Positions 22,372 through 32,819 of a stretch of DNA of 64,000 bases are shown here, one piece after another; within the stretch, counting starts at the first letter, position 1; each line of letters opens with the position of its first letter. A model generated the notes under the pieces. That model saw only the letters and a list, made by a program, of their open reading frames with translations, did no database searches and was not told the DNA's origin. Source of the DNA: Medicago truncatula (taxonomy: Eukaryota; Streptophyta; Magnoliopsida; Fabales; Fabaceae); contig NC_053044.1 of NCBI RefSeq assembly GCF_003473485.1, positions 31,872,091 through 31,936,090 on the forward strand, given 5' to 3'. The position numbers and the translations under genes are program-made.

Positions 22372-24496
22372 TCAAGAGTTCACCTCTTTCTGTCCAGAGG
22401 GCAAGAAAGTTTCCCACCATCCAGATTCATATTTAGGATAGGGTGCCACCCATTTTGCAGGCTTCTCAAATTCCAGTTTAGTAGGATTGGAGGCTAATGC
22501 TTCTTCTAAGCTGTCAGCTTCAAAACTTCCTGATAAAACTCGATCCAGTCTCAACTTCATGAATCTGCCAAAACACACACAAGGGCAGAGTTAAAATTTG
22601 TCTGAAAAATCAAAAGCTGCCATTTTATTATATGTTGACAGCTTGCATTAAAGAAGTTTAATTGATCATACCCTTCTTTCTTACAATTTCTTTTCATATT
22701 ATACCATTTGAAAGGTTGGATCGCTATCTGATGGATCTAGACACTAAAGGTAGAGATGCAAAAAATGTAGAGCAAACACTTTACAATCTTTAGCAACCGA
22801 CACCTCTAAGGGGTAAAAACAAAAAACAAAATGAAGACTCTGGATTGCCTGCAGTCAGGAATCCATGCCAGACATGCAAATCGGGACTGATTTAATTGCT
22901 CAGTTTTTAAGCTCAAGATATCATACCTAAAAAACAAACTCAATCTTTATGTCGTGAACCGTCCGATCAAGATCGGATGGTTCAGATTTTTTAATTGTAG
23001 GGAATCCAATCCCACGAATGACCAACTCTTGATGCAAGCATAAAAAAGACATCTGTTTTAGCTATTAGGCTTAGCTTAGGTGGTTAACTATAGGTGACTG
23101 GGGATTTGTAAAGAGCACCTACATTCAACTCTAAGAATGTCTTCCAGTATTTTTAAAAAGTTTGAATTTACTCTTGTTGCGGGTAACAAGATATTAGTGG
23201 ACTCTAAAAGGAGGAACCCAAATCCAATATATGGCAAATAACAAAATGATTTGGATCGCATCCCAGTCTTTGGCTTAAGATCAAACGGTCATATTCAGAC
23301 TTTTCCAAATCTGATTTCAAATATAAACTTCAAATACAAACCGTCTGATTTTAATCCAATGATTGAGATATGCTGACTTAAGTGTATTTTGATAAGCATC
23401 CAATCCAAATGAATTGTCCACTTCTCATAGTTTATGACAGAAACTCCACGCACTGAAAAATGAAGTATTGATTTATGTTCTTACGTGATCCATGGACCGT
23501 TGGTTGACACTAGAGCAACAGCAGGCCTCCGCAGTTTCTTGGTAAAGTCAGGAAAACTATCCAAGAATTTAGGCTCAATGACAAGCCAGTAATCCTGTTC
23601 TTTATTACGCTCTCCATAGTAGCGTTGGCGTTCAAATAGTTGTTCTTGGAAATGCTCCTCATCATCCAGCATAAATTTTGCATTTGCAACAATGAAATAG
23701 TATTTGGTGAACTCACTCTGAGCAACAAAACAAAAAATAATAAGTACTACTTGAATCCAATGCTTATAAATCATCAAGAACAACAGTTAATTGCATAGCT
23801 CAAAAACCAGTGAATCACCAATTCAGTTCCTGAAATGAAACTGTAGTAGTTCTCCAATTCGAAACTTAAAAGAACGGAATTTTATAACGATTTCTGAAAT
23901 CGAAAATACTGGATCACATTAGTCAATGTCACATCCTGTTCTCCGGGGAAACGGGCCCTAGTAATCTAGAGTTGGGCCAGAAGTTAAGTAAAGTTTGACC
24001 AAAAATAGTTCTCGCCAGAATTTGAAGTAGGATTCTTCTAAAGATCAAACTGACTCAATATGATCAAGGACTTTCAATTTTGGGACTAAGTTTACACATG
24101 CAATTTTGATGATTCAATAATAACCTTTTTCTATACAGTGAAATACCATTCTAACCTCATTCATACTATAAGATAACAAACATAAATATAAATCAACAAC
24201 TTAGTAGAAAAAATAACTAAACAGTGAGATAGTAATAACATAACGTGGGATTAGTAAAGAGAAAAAGAAACCTTGGTGGCAGGAGCATCAGAAGAACCAA
24301 CGTTGTCAGATTGAACAGAAGAAACAGCAGTGATAAAAGGTTTATGTTTCTTGAAATTTTGGTTTGTGGGAGAGACCAAACTCATTGGTAAAGAGTGAGT
24401 TCTGTTAGAAAGGATGAGCTTTTTGGAAGAGGTAAGAGTCGTTTGAGCTACCATTGTAGTTGGTGAACTCAAAGTTAGAGTCCCCATGCCCAGCAT
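22372..24496 (-). CDS. YCF54: YCF54 / LCAA, Mg-protoporphyrin IX monomethyl ester cyclase accessory protein, chloroplastic
   Basis: YCF54 (LCAA in plants) stabilises the aerobic cyclase CHL27 that makes protochlorophyllide in chlorophyll synthesis. Three exons on the minus strand, 24496-24272, 23717-23485 and 22564-22372, join in frame to 216 residues. The first exon encodes a transit peptide rich in Ser and Thr with no acidic residues until near its end. The second begins SEFTKYYFIVANAKFMLDDEE and contains RQRYYGERNKEQDYWLVIEPKFLD, the conserved core of the family (cyanobacterial form YYYVIASQKFLL...). The third encodes MKLRLDRVLSGSF and ends with KWVAPYPKYESGWWETFLP. I chose the ATG at 24496; one at 24487 would remove only three residues. 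A (gagagt)n microsatellite lies in the leader near 24570-24600. The remembered Arabidopsis match is At5g58250. Confidence 0.93.
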
Positions 24497-24699
24497 CGTG
24501 CTAATTCTTGTTGTTGTTGTGATAAGATAACGCACAAAGGTTTTTCAGTTACTTTGAAGAAGATGTGTAGAGAGAGTGAGAGTGAGAGTGAGAGTGAGGA
24601 GAAGAAGTTATGAATGACAGCAGCAAAGAGTGGAGAAAGATGGCAATTGGCAGAGAGAGAGTGGGACAATTCGGGGGATATCATGGACAACCTTATCTA

Positions 24700-26060
24700 G
24701 TTATCTAAATCTACCTTATATTCTTACTTTATTTTAACTTCATTTAATTTACTTCATCCATATGTGTTTTTAAACTAAAAATCTGTATATTAATGTGTTT
24801 AAATTTATCTTTTTATCTTTCAAGATAAATTAATAACATTAATAAAAGATATGTTCGAGGAAAAAAATAAATACACTAATAATTTGTATAAAAGCTTATA
24901 TTAAGAGACACTTTTTCCTTTCAAATTAACTTAGAATTATGGATGGAAGAACTAATTTACATAATTGTTGTTTAAGATTATAATCATTTTAAAAATATCA
25001 AGTACTTGCACTTTTTTTTTAAGGGAATCAAGTACTTGCACTTGTACACATTTGAAAATTATCAAGTACATATAGTTTTATGATAAAATTAAATTGTATT
25101 TACTAAAAACACTCTTATGATTTTTTTTTGTTGAAAAAAACACTCTTATGAATAACATTAGAAGAAACTAACAAAAATACTTACATATTATTCATTGTTA
25201 GTCTTAATTTTGTGCGCATATAGATAAATTAATTTGAGCTGTGTAAGACTACAATAGACCGAAGAAAAAAAGTCTTGATGTGCGTGCTTAGCAAGTAAGG
25301 ACTATAGTAAAAGATTAATTTTTTTAAACAAAGATTAATTTAGTGAGACTAAAATAAATTATTAATGTAATAGACTTACATCAATTATGAACCTTAATAA
25401 AATATAATTTGGTCCTTGAAAATTGTAATTGTTTTTTTATTATATTTGTCTTTTGAAAATAAATTTTACCAATTTGACCTTAAAGATGAAGTTCTCAATC
25501 CCCTATACAAATGCAAAATAGTACAATGAGGTAAATCTTCAGTCAAAAGTCATGACAATCCTCTCTTTCACGACCTCATATTATCATCCAAATCAACTTT
25601 CTAGTTTATCATTTGAATTCCTCGTTATGTATTGTCAGTTCCAATAATATCAATATGATAGCTTAAACCAGGTTTCGTACTTTTCGATATTTAAACGAGA
25701 GAATTGGGCACCACTGCATCTAGCCCCTTGAATGTGTATTATACTCATATACTTTTCACATTATGCATATACCCTTTATGCTAAGCTCATACAAATTAGG
25801 CAGAAGCCCGAGTTCTTCTTGGTAGCAGAGAATATCATGTAGTATAACAAAAACAGATAAGTGAATCTATGAAATTTTGCAGATTAAAGATGGATGTTTG
25901 TCCATACATACAACTCAAAAAAGAATCAAACTGACAAATACAAATACAACTAAACATGGGAAAAACTTTAGAATCAATTGTTACAGTTGGAAGCATTACA
26001 AATCTCAACATTGCAGCTTGAATGCTAATAATTGCATCGCATAAAGGCGGCCACTAATAA
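24700..26060. other. Intergenic sequence, no gene seen
   Basis: Lies between the divergent-to-tandem minus-strand genes YCF54 and RPL17. It is AT-rich, with a short direct repeat (atcaagtacttgcactt near 24998 and 25027). It should contain the YCF54 promoter and the RPL17 3' end. Confidence 0.4.
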
Positions 26061-27790
26061 TTACACAAGTTCAATGTATGCCATGGGTGCATTATCACCC
26101 CGCCTTGGTAGGGTTCTTATAATTCTTGTATAACCACCATTTCTTTCGCCGTAACGTTCTTGAACCTCCGCAAATAAAGCATGAACAATCTGCTTCTCAT
26201 AGATGAAGCCAAGGGCTTGTCTTCTTTTATGAAGTGAACCATCTTTTGCAAGAGTGATCATTTTATCAACATACTTCCTAATTGCACTTGCTCTTGCCCT
26301 GGTGGTCTTGATGCGGCCATATTTAAGGAGCTGTGTCGTTAGGCCACGGATGAGTGCCTTACGCTGATCAGGGGGCCTGTTGAGTTTCGGCACTTTCCTT
26401 CCATGTCTCATAGCATAGACTCGACCGCCGTTGTCAATAACGGTGAAACCGTGATCAAATCCACTAAATTCTGCTCAAATAAAGTGAAATCAGTACTGAT
26501 TTTCAAAAGATAATGGTTAATATGGGAAAGCAGATTTCAAAAGAAACAACCTCAGCAGATTTCATTCACATTCAACAAACAAGAAACAACCTCAGCAGAC
26601 ATGTTACAGTGCGATTTACCACTTGATCTAGGCAAGGAGAGAACAAAAGAGGTATGGGAGGATTAAAAAAAACTAAATTTTGCAATTTCTCATCTCAGAG
26701 AACACATTCGATCTGCCATTTCCATTGCAGAAAGTTCTTCTCACCAAGGATCGTCCTAATGTTTGGTTTGAGAAAAATATTGAAGTGGTATAATTGGACT
26801 GGATTTCGGTGGAAGAAAAGGGATTGGTCAAGATGTAAGTCAGTGTTTGAATCAAGCTGTCTTATCTCGCACTTCCAAATGGGAGGAAAGGAAAATTCAT
26901 TTACCTCTTTCTCGGTATCAATGTTTGACACAATTTCGCTCCCCAGGCCTTAGCAGCCCACCCCATAACCCGCTTCCCTCGACTGCCTTAAGAGAAGAGA
27001 AATAGGAGGGGACTTCGAAGAATGGAATGAAAATTCCAAAAAGTAGTTTAAATAAGCTTTTCGATACCTATAAACTGTAGGAAAAATTAGAGAAGCCAAA
27101 CGTGCGCGGGGAAGAGTCTTAAAATTTGGGTTGAACCTCAAGTCGACGAAACTAGATTTTAAGGTGATGACTATTTCAAGTTTGATAAGTACTACCTAGT
27201 AGATGCGGAACTTCAACACACACACCCTCGTAACATCTTAAAGATGAATAAATCTGGATGGAATAAAAGGGATCTCAACATAGAGAAGTGATTTTGGTTT
27301 ATTTAATCTATTCTGAAGAGAATTAGTAAAAATGTGATATTTATACTCTAAGCCTATAAATGTAATTGTCATCTATAAAACACATATGCTTCGTCGGAGT
27401 AACTGTTGTAATCAGTTTAAGTTTCTTCAAACAGTGATACAGAGTAATTAAACAAAAAATGTAAACAATATTTATAGATTAACACAGTGGATAATAGAAT
27501 TTCAAAAAATGCAACACAATGAATGCAACGGAAATGAAATGAAATGAAGGTATACCTGATGGAGGAGCGAAGATTGGGAGAGGACGAAGTCCAGTGAAAG
27601 AGGGAAGTAGGGATTGGGATTTGACTCTAGAAATTCGGAGTGTTGTTGGAGAAGAACGAGTGAAGCGCAATGAAGAAGCGGAAGTAGGAGGAATTGAAGG
27701 TAAGGAAGAGCGAAGAGAAGACATATTCCATCTGCTGGTGGTGGTGGGATGGTTGTTGTTGGTGGTAGCCATAACTGCTACATTCGCCAT
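26061..27790 (-). CDS. RPL17: 50S ribosomal protein L17, chloroplastic
   Basis: Nuclear gene for a protein of the large subunit of the plastid ribosome, near the exit tunnel. Two exons on the minus strand, 27790-27556 and 26470-26061, are separated by a GT-AG intron of 1085 bases and join in frame to 214 residues. The first exon is a Ser/Thr/Arg-rich transit peptide; the ATG at 27790 ([10 protein letters not shown]) is chosen although an upstream in-frame ATG could exist. The second exon encodes [47 protein letters not shown] and closes [14 protein letters not shown], the complete bacterial-type L17 fold. Codons and length fit plant RPL17 (about 210 residues). Nothing is damaged. Confidence 0.95.
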
Positions 27791-27899
27791 TATTGATTGC
27801 TTCACAACCAGTGCTTCAATTCTCAATTTTACAGGATAAAAGGATAAAGATTGGGGAGAGAGAAAGATAGCGGCAATTTTAGACTGGGCTTTTCCCAAC

Positions 27900-28377
27900 G
27901 AAATAGTTTTTTCTTACTATTCACAATCCCTCATTACTCTACACACCCCTACCATTCTATAATATTTTTTTCTTTAGTTCTTTTAAAAAAAAATTATTCT
28001 CGCTTCAGTGGCTCATGTTAAATTTTAATTAACATTTTGAATAATAAATTAACACAATTTCCAATATATAATTTTTATTAGTGGAATTCTTAACATGTGC
28101 CCTAAGGGCACAAGTTAACATTTCCCTTATAAAAATCATACTGTAATAAATTGAAGTCTTAACAAAATGTTACTAAATTTGTGCATACACTTTATGCGTT
28201 AATTTTGAAGTGTTTCTATGTGTTTAAATTTTTAAATAATAAAATTTAGTCTGAATGTAATATAATTATATATATTTTTTAAACTTTTTTTCAAAATTTA
28301 ATGTCTAATAGTTCCTTGAACAAACTCAACTCAATCCACTCATCATTAGCTTGAGTTGGTTACCTAATTAAGTTTTA
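27900..28377. other. Intergenic sequence with a degenerate MITE piece
   Basis: The short palindrome tgccctaagggca at 28099-28111, followed by aacatttccc, resembles one end of the 10710-10882 MITE family. No gene was seen. The RPL17 promoter should lie at the left of this stretch. Confidence 0.4.
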
Positions 28378-28607
28378 GGCTAAAATATGGTTTTGGTCCT
28401 TGCAAATATGTCTTGTTTTGGTTTTAGTCCTTGTAAAAAAAAATTGTTGTTTTTGGTCCCTGCAAAATATTTTGTTTTTGGAAATAGTCCCTAGGGACCA
28501 AAACCAAAATGAGACATATTTGCAGGGACTAAAAACAACAAATTTTTTTTGCAGGGACTAAAACCAAAACGAAGCATATTTGTAGGGACCAAAACCATAT
28601 TTTAGCC
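28378..28607. mobile_element. Palindromic MITE with 9-bp target-site duplication, 230 bp
   Basis: A second member of the family at 3476-3839. The termini ggctaaaatatggttttggt and ccaaaaccatattttagcc are inverted complements, and the two arms fold almost entirely. The 9-bp duplication taagtttta is perfect at 28369-28377 and 28608-28616. There is no coding capacity. Confidence 0.85.
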
Positions 28608-28616
28608 TAAGTTTTA

Positions 28617-29079
28617 TCTTTGATAGTGACTAAAATGTGATGCGAAAAACAAGTTGGTTTGGATGTTTTATATGAAAATTGTTACCCAACTCAATCAAAT
28701 TGTTTTTACCAATGTCACTATTCATCATATTTTATTTGTACATATAACAATTAGCTTAGTTGACAAAATATTATAATATTAATAGTTGAAGTTGGAACCT
28801 TAATTTCTTCACTATCCATACTTAATCTAAACAAAATATGAGTAGGATGGAGGAATTGAAAGTGTGGGTTCAAAACCTAACAAAAAAACAACAAATATTA
28901 ATTAAACAACTAATAACTAACATTTATTATTAAAAAATTGTCATAAACGACGTCGTAAGCATAACTCAATTGACATGCAGGGTTTACAGAGATGGTTTGA
29001 TTTTTTAAAAATATAAAGTAAAAATTGGCAAAGGAGTAAATTGAAAGGAGAAGAAATTTGTGAGTTTGTGAAAGTACAA
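28617..29079. other. FHIT-1 upstream region
   Basis: No gene was seen. It should hold the promoter and the start of the leader of the gene whose first possible ATG is at 29080. Confidence 0.35.
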
Positions 29080-29184
29080 ATGTTGTTGTCCTCCATTGTG
29101 CAAATCCCCCATTTGTTTCTTCGACATTCTTCAACAACACCACTCCGAATCCGATCAATCTGCTCCTCCTCCTCCTTCATCAAG
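29080..29184 (+). other. Possible alternative N-terminal presequence exon of FHIT copy 1
   Basis: An ATG at 29080 opens 35 codons that end at a donor site (aag|gtcagt) at 29184/29185. Splicing to the acceptor at 29252-29253 (tgcag|atggct) fuses them in frame to the FHIT start codon. The intron, 29185-29253, is 69 bases long with no stop in this frame, so even a retained intron keeps the frame open. The encoded segment has no acidic residue and is rich in Ser, Leu and Arg (RHSSTTPLRIRSICSSSS), like a mitochondrial or plastid presequence. It may equally be just 5' UTR. Confidence 0.5.
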
Positions 29185-29253
29185 GTCAGTATCAAATTGT
29201 TCTCACTTTCTCTCTCTTACCCACTTCTTCACTTTCCTTCTCTCTTTATGCAG

Positions 29254-31445
29254 ATGGCTTCACAAGACTACACTTTTGGACCTTACAAGATACACCACAA
29301 TGAAGTCTTCTACTCCACCGATCTCTCTTATGCTATGGTTAACCTCCGTCCTCTTCTCCCTGGTAATAATGCCCAACTTGTTATTTTTCTTCTGTTTATT
29401 CATTGATTTACTCAAACAAAGTTAACTAGGTTTGGGTATCTACTCCACAACAATAAAAAAAAAAATGTGTCTTTTTACTGTATTGTTTATGAAATAGTTG
29501 TCTTTTATGAGATTAAAAAATACCCATTTTGACAATTCATTTGTTTTTGTCTCTTTGCAGGTCATATCCTTTTATATGGATTTCAATAATACACTGGTGG
29601 GGTGGTATGGTTGATGTAGTTTATATAGTTTAAGACTGAATGAAAACTTTCTTTCTGGTGAATTTCATTCTTGGTCGCCGTTTTGGTTCGAAAAATAGTA
29701 ACTTGCGCATATAATGTTCAGGAAATTCAACATTGTTTTCCGGCTCTACTAGTATAAGTTTAATGTAATTTTTCTCAATACAGTTTTCTCATAATTTTTC
29801 TCACACAAAACTACACATGCCTCAATCAAGCTTGATTAAGAGCTTGCAATTGGGCTCCCAAACATGGTATTAGCAATTCTTCTTATGAAGCTTCTTTATA
29901 TTATCGACTTTATTTTGATTTATGGTTTCATAGTGGTCATTAGTAGAATGCATTCAGCTGTTGATACTTTATAGGATATATACGTAGTTGGTTGTTTGAT
30001 ATACTGTTTGTGTCTTGCATATGTTGGTTTGAAGATGTTGGAATTACAGCTACATTTGTTATCCAATATGTATATTTGATTTATGTTCACAGTTAAGTGC
30101 TAAAGAGCCTTGAAATGATTAAGCGTGAGCTTATTTTTATTTTGCACAATGTAAAGTTGTAAGCTTGAATCCATAGGAGTACGGAAACGTTTGACTTAAC
30201 AGTTTTCACATGTTCTTATCTGTCCAAAGCGTGAAGTTAAGCGTTTTGTTGATCTCACTGCTGATGAGACTTCTGATCTATGGCTCACTGCACAAAAAGT
30301 TGGCAGGCAGCTTGAGAGCTACCATAAGGCTTCATCACTCACTTTGGCTATCCAAGTAAGAAATTTGGAGACTAATTTAATTGTTCATATTTTTTGTTCA
30401 GTAATATTTGTATTGCACTTTGTGCTACATAACGGCCTTTGCAATCATGTCTTTAGTACCGAGATGTCAGACTGATTAGTTTTTGTTTCAATTCTTTTCT
30501 ACAAAGGTCCATGATATATGTAATTGTTTTGCAATTATTTTCCTCCCTCTTTCCGTAAACTTAATAAGGTTCATGATATATGATATAAGCAAAAGCTTAA
30601 CTTTCTTGACGCAGTATACTTTTCATTTGTCTTTGAACAATTGTCCTTTTTCTTTGGACAATTATGTACAAGTTACAATTTTCTAATTTTTTGTAATTTG
30701 CAATCAAATTTAGGTGAAATTTTTAATAGAAACAGAGAAACTCACTGTAATCATGATAGGAAACGAGAGAAAGAGAGGGAAAGTAGATTCAATGATCTTT
30801 GTATTATGATTGAAATGAGAAAGTTAGTTACAAACAGTAACTGCACTGGTATTTATACCAGTTAGTTAGTAGGACTTGTGCGGACTCGGCATAAGTTAAT
30901 TTCGAGAGTTAGGCCAGGTTTGGTTTTGTTTCTATTTTATAATCTCCTAGCTTTGCTGATCTATTAATCTGTTAATTTTGATGTATTTGTGGTCTCTTTG
31001 ATTTAATGTTGAGCAATTTTTTATTATAAAAGGAAACGGTAAGCATTCATTCCCTACTTGACTATGCCAGTGTCTGCATGGTAAGCTACTTGTGTATCAG
31101 GAGAATAACAAAATTATCTTTCTATACTTTAGGATGGGCCCCAAGCAGGACAGACTGTACCTCATGTTCACATTCATGTTGTCCCGAGGAAAGGAGGCGA
31201 TTTCAAGAACAATGACGAGATATATGATGCAGTAAGATAGAAGTTTTTCTCAAGGTCATGTTGTTGACAGTAGTCTCGTGTTTATTTTATTATTTGTTCT
31301 TTATTCGCGGTATGAAATTTTGATTCAGATGGATGAGAAGGAAAAGGAATTGAAGGAAAAACTTGATTTGGACAAGGAGAGGAAAGATAGGAGCCTTGAA
31401 GAGATGTCACAAGAGGCAGAGGAATACAGAAAACTTTTCTTGTAA
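29254..31445 (+). CDS. FHIT: FHIT, bis(5'-adenosyl)-triphosphatase (HIT family), tandem copy 1
   Basis: Cleaves diadenosine triphosphate to AMP and ADP; plant FHIT is also reported to act on adenylyl sulfate. Coding exons 29254-29362, 29561-29563, 30210-30355, 31133-31231 and 31329-31445 join in frame to 157 residues. The second exon is only three bases (GTC). It follows a GT-AG intron and precedes an intron that begins atatccttttat and ends ttaacagttttcac, the U12-type AT-AC pattern. Together they restore [12 protein letters not shown], conserved in FHIT. The remaining signs are RFVDLTADE, a helix ending [28 protein letters not shown] with the catalytic His triad HxHxH, and a long charged C-terminal helix. 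No damage is seen. The remembered Arabidopsis match is At5g58240. A closely related copy follows at 32820. Confidence 0.92.
29564..30209 (+). other. Predicted U12-type AT-AC intron of FHIT copy 1
   Basis: The 5' end ATATCCTTTT matches the U12 donor consensus. The 3' end is cttaacagttttcAC with a branch-site-like gacttaac whose branch A is about 10 bases from the intron end, the short distance typical of U12 introns. No AG acceptor near 30210 gives the correct frame. Confidence 0.85.
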
Positions 31446-32129
31446 CATTTTAGATAGCAATAGAAATAGAATTCTGTCTGCTTGATGCAAACTTCTGATT
31501 TTCTCAGTATAGACAATTTAACTGCACTTCCTTGTGGCCACAAAAATTAATTCCTTTACTTTAGAACTTTGAATTGTACTCTTGACCATACAAGCCATAG
31601 GAATAGTAATCATCTGTGGACCTTCCTAAGTTTTACAGTTACATGCTGCATTTTAATTTCAAGGCAGAGTAACAATCTGGTTCGGAGTTTGACTCAAATT
31701 AAGAGCACTTACTCTCTTTTTAATTTTAGCCCTTAACTTTTCCTAGTAGCATTGGTGAATTATAAAATCACATTCCTTATGCCTTTAGTTGCTGAATTTA
31801 CATATAAATGCCTGCTTAATATTCTGTCTGCAATTGACTATGAAAAGTCAAGTGTCTTCCATTACAGAGAGTACAATCTCTCATTTTCATAATATTTCTG
31901 TAGGATTAGTTCTTAGTTTTTTGAAAGTTATTTTTGGTGGAATGTAACAACCCCAAAAAATAATCATTTTTCTTGGATGGATTCTAAAATAAAATGTGAT
32001 AGTATATGAAGCACTAACACATACAGGTTTTTCACTATAGACACAAAAACTAATAATAATCTGAAAAAACAGAACTGTTTAAATGAAATCACATTCGCTG
32101 CGTTGGCTATGAATCTGAACCCCAGACCA
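31446..32129. other. FHIT-1 3' UTR and intergenic sequence
   Basis: No coding features. The 3' UTR of the first FHIT gene should occupy the start of this stretch. Confidence 0.35.
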
Positions 32130-32163
32130 AATGATTAAGGGATTCAAGTATCTATCACTTGTG

Positions 32164-32416
32164 CCACACTACGTTGTTCATGCGTTTGATTCTTATATAA
32201 GCTTATGTATTGTTAGGATTCAAGTATCTACTACCATTAATGTCACACTACGTTGATCATGTGTTTGATTCTTATATAAGCTTATGTGTTGTTACAAACC
32301 TTAAAAGAGGGTTTAAGGTTTGGTATCTAATTCTAATTATAATAAGAGTTATGTGTTGTTACAAACCTTAAAAGAGGGTTTAAGGTTTGGTATCTAATTC
32401 TAATTATAATAAGAGG
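32164..32416 (+). repeat. Two adjacent short tandem duplications
   Basis: A block beginning cacactacgttg and running to agcttatgt is repeated with a period of about 83 bases (near 32164 and 32247). Directly after, a 67-base unit (tatgtgttgttacaaaccttaaaag...) at 32283 is repeated perfectly, or nearly so, at 32350. Together they form a local hot spot of tandem duplication between the FHIT copies. Confidence 0.8.
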
Positions 32417-32819
32417 ACTATAAGCAATTGTTGAATGTTGACCTAATTAACTATTCATATAATTATTGACACGTTTTTAAATACTTTTACAAAGACTTCT
32501 TAATTTGTAGTTATCTCATTCATAAGACAGGACAAATGGTCATGGAGTAAGTAAAAAGTTACTTAATAAAAAATAAATAAATAAATGGTCAAACAAGAAG
32601 GACATAAAATTTCTTGAGTCCCAAAGCAAAATTCAAATAGTAAAGCATCTAGCTATTTTTTTTTGTTCTTGTACATACTCTTCAAAGAAGGATTACCTTC
32701 TCTACTGCTCACTCCATCAAGGTAAATAAACAACTAACCATAATCATCAAATGTTAACTTTGTATTTTCTGTATCCAAATATGAGATTAATGTTACTTTT
32801 ATTGGGGTCTAAAATATAG
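32417..32819. other. FHIT-2 upstream region
   Basis: No coding exon. An exon of 5' UTR probably ends at catcaag|gtaaat near 32719, spliced to the acceptor at 32818-32819, just as in copy 1. There is no in-frame ATG in that leader, unlike copy 1. Confidence 0.4.

Noticed and set aside
29563..29620. Simple exon starting at 29561 and continuing to a GT donor downstream
   Set aside because: The frame meets a TAA at 29588-29590 before any GT donor, and the conserved His-Val-Leu-Ile segment would be lost.
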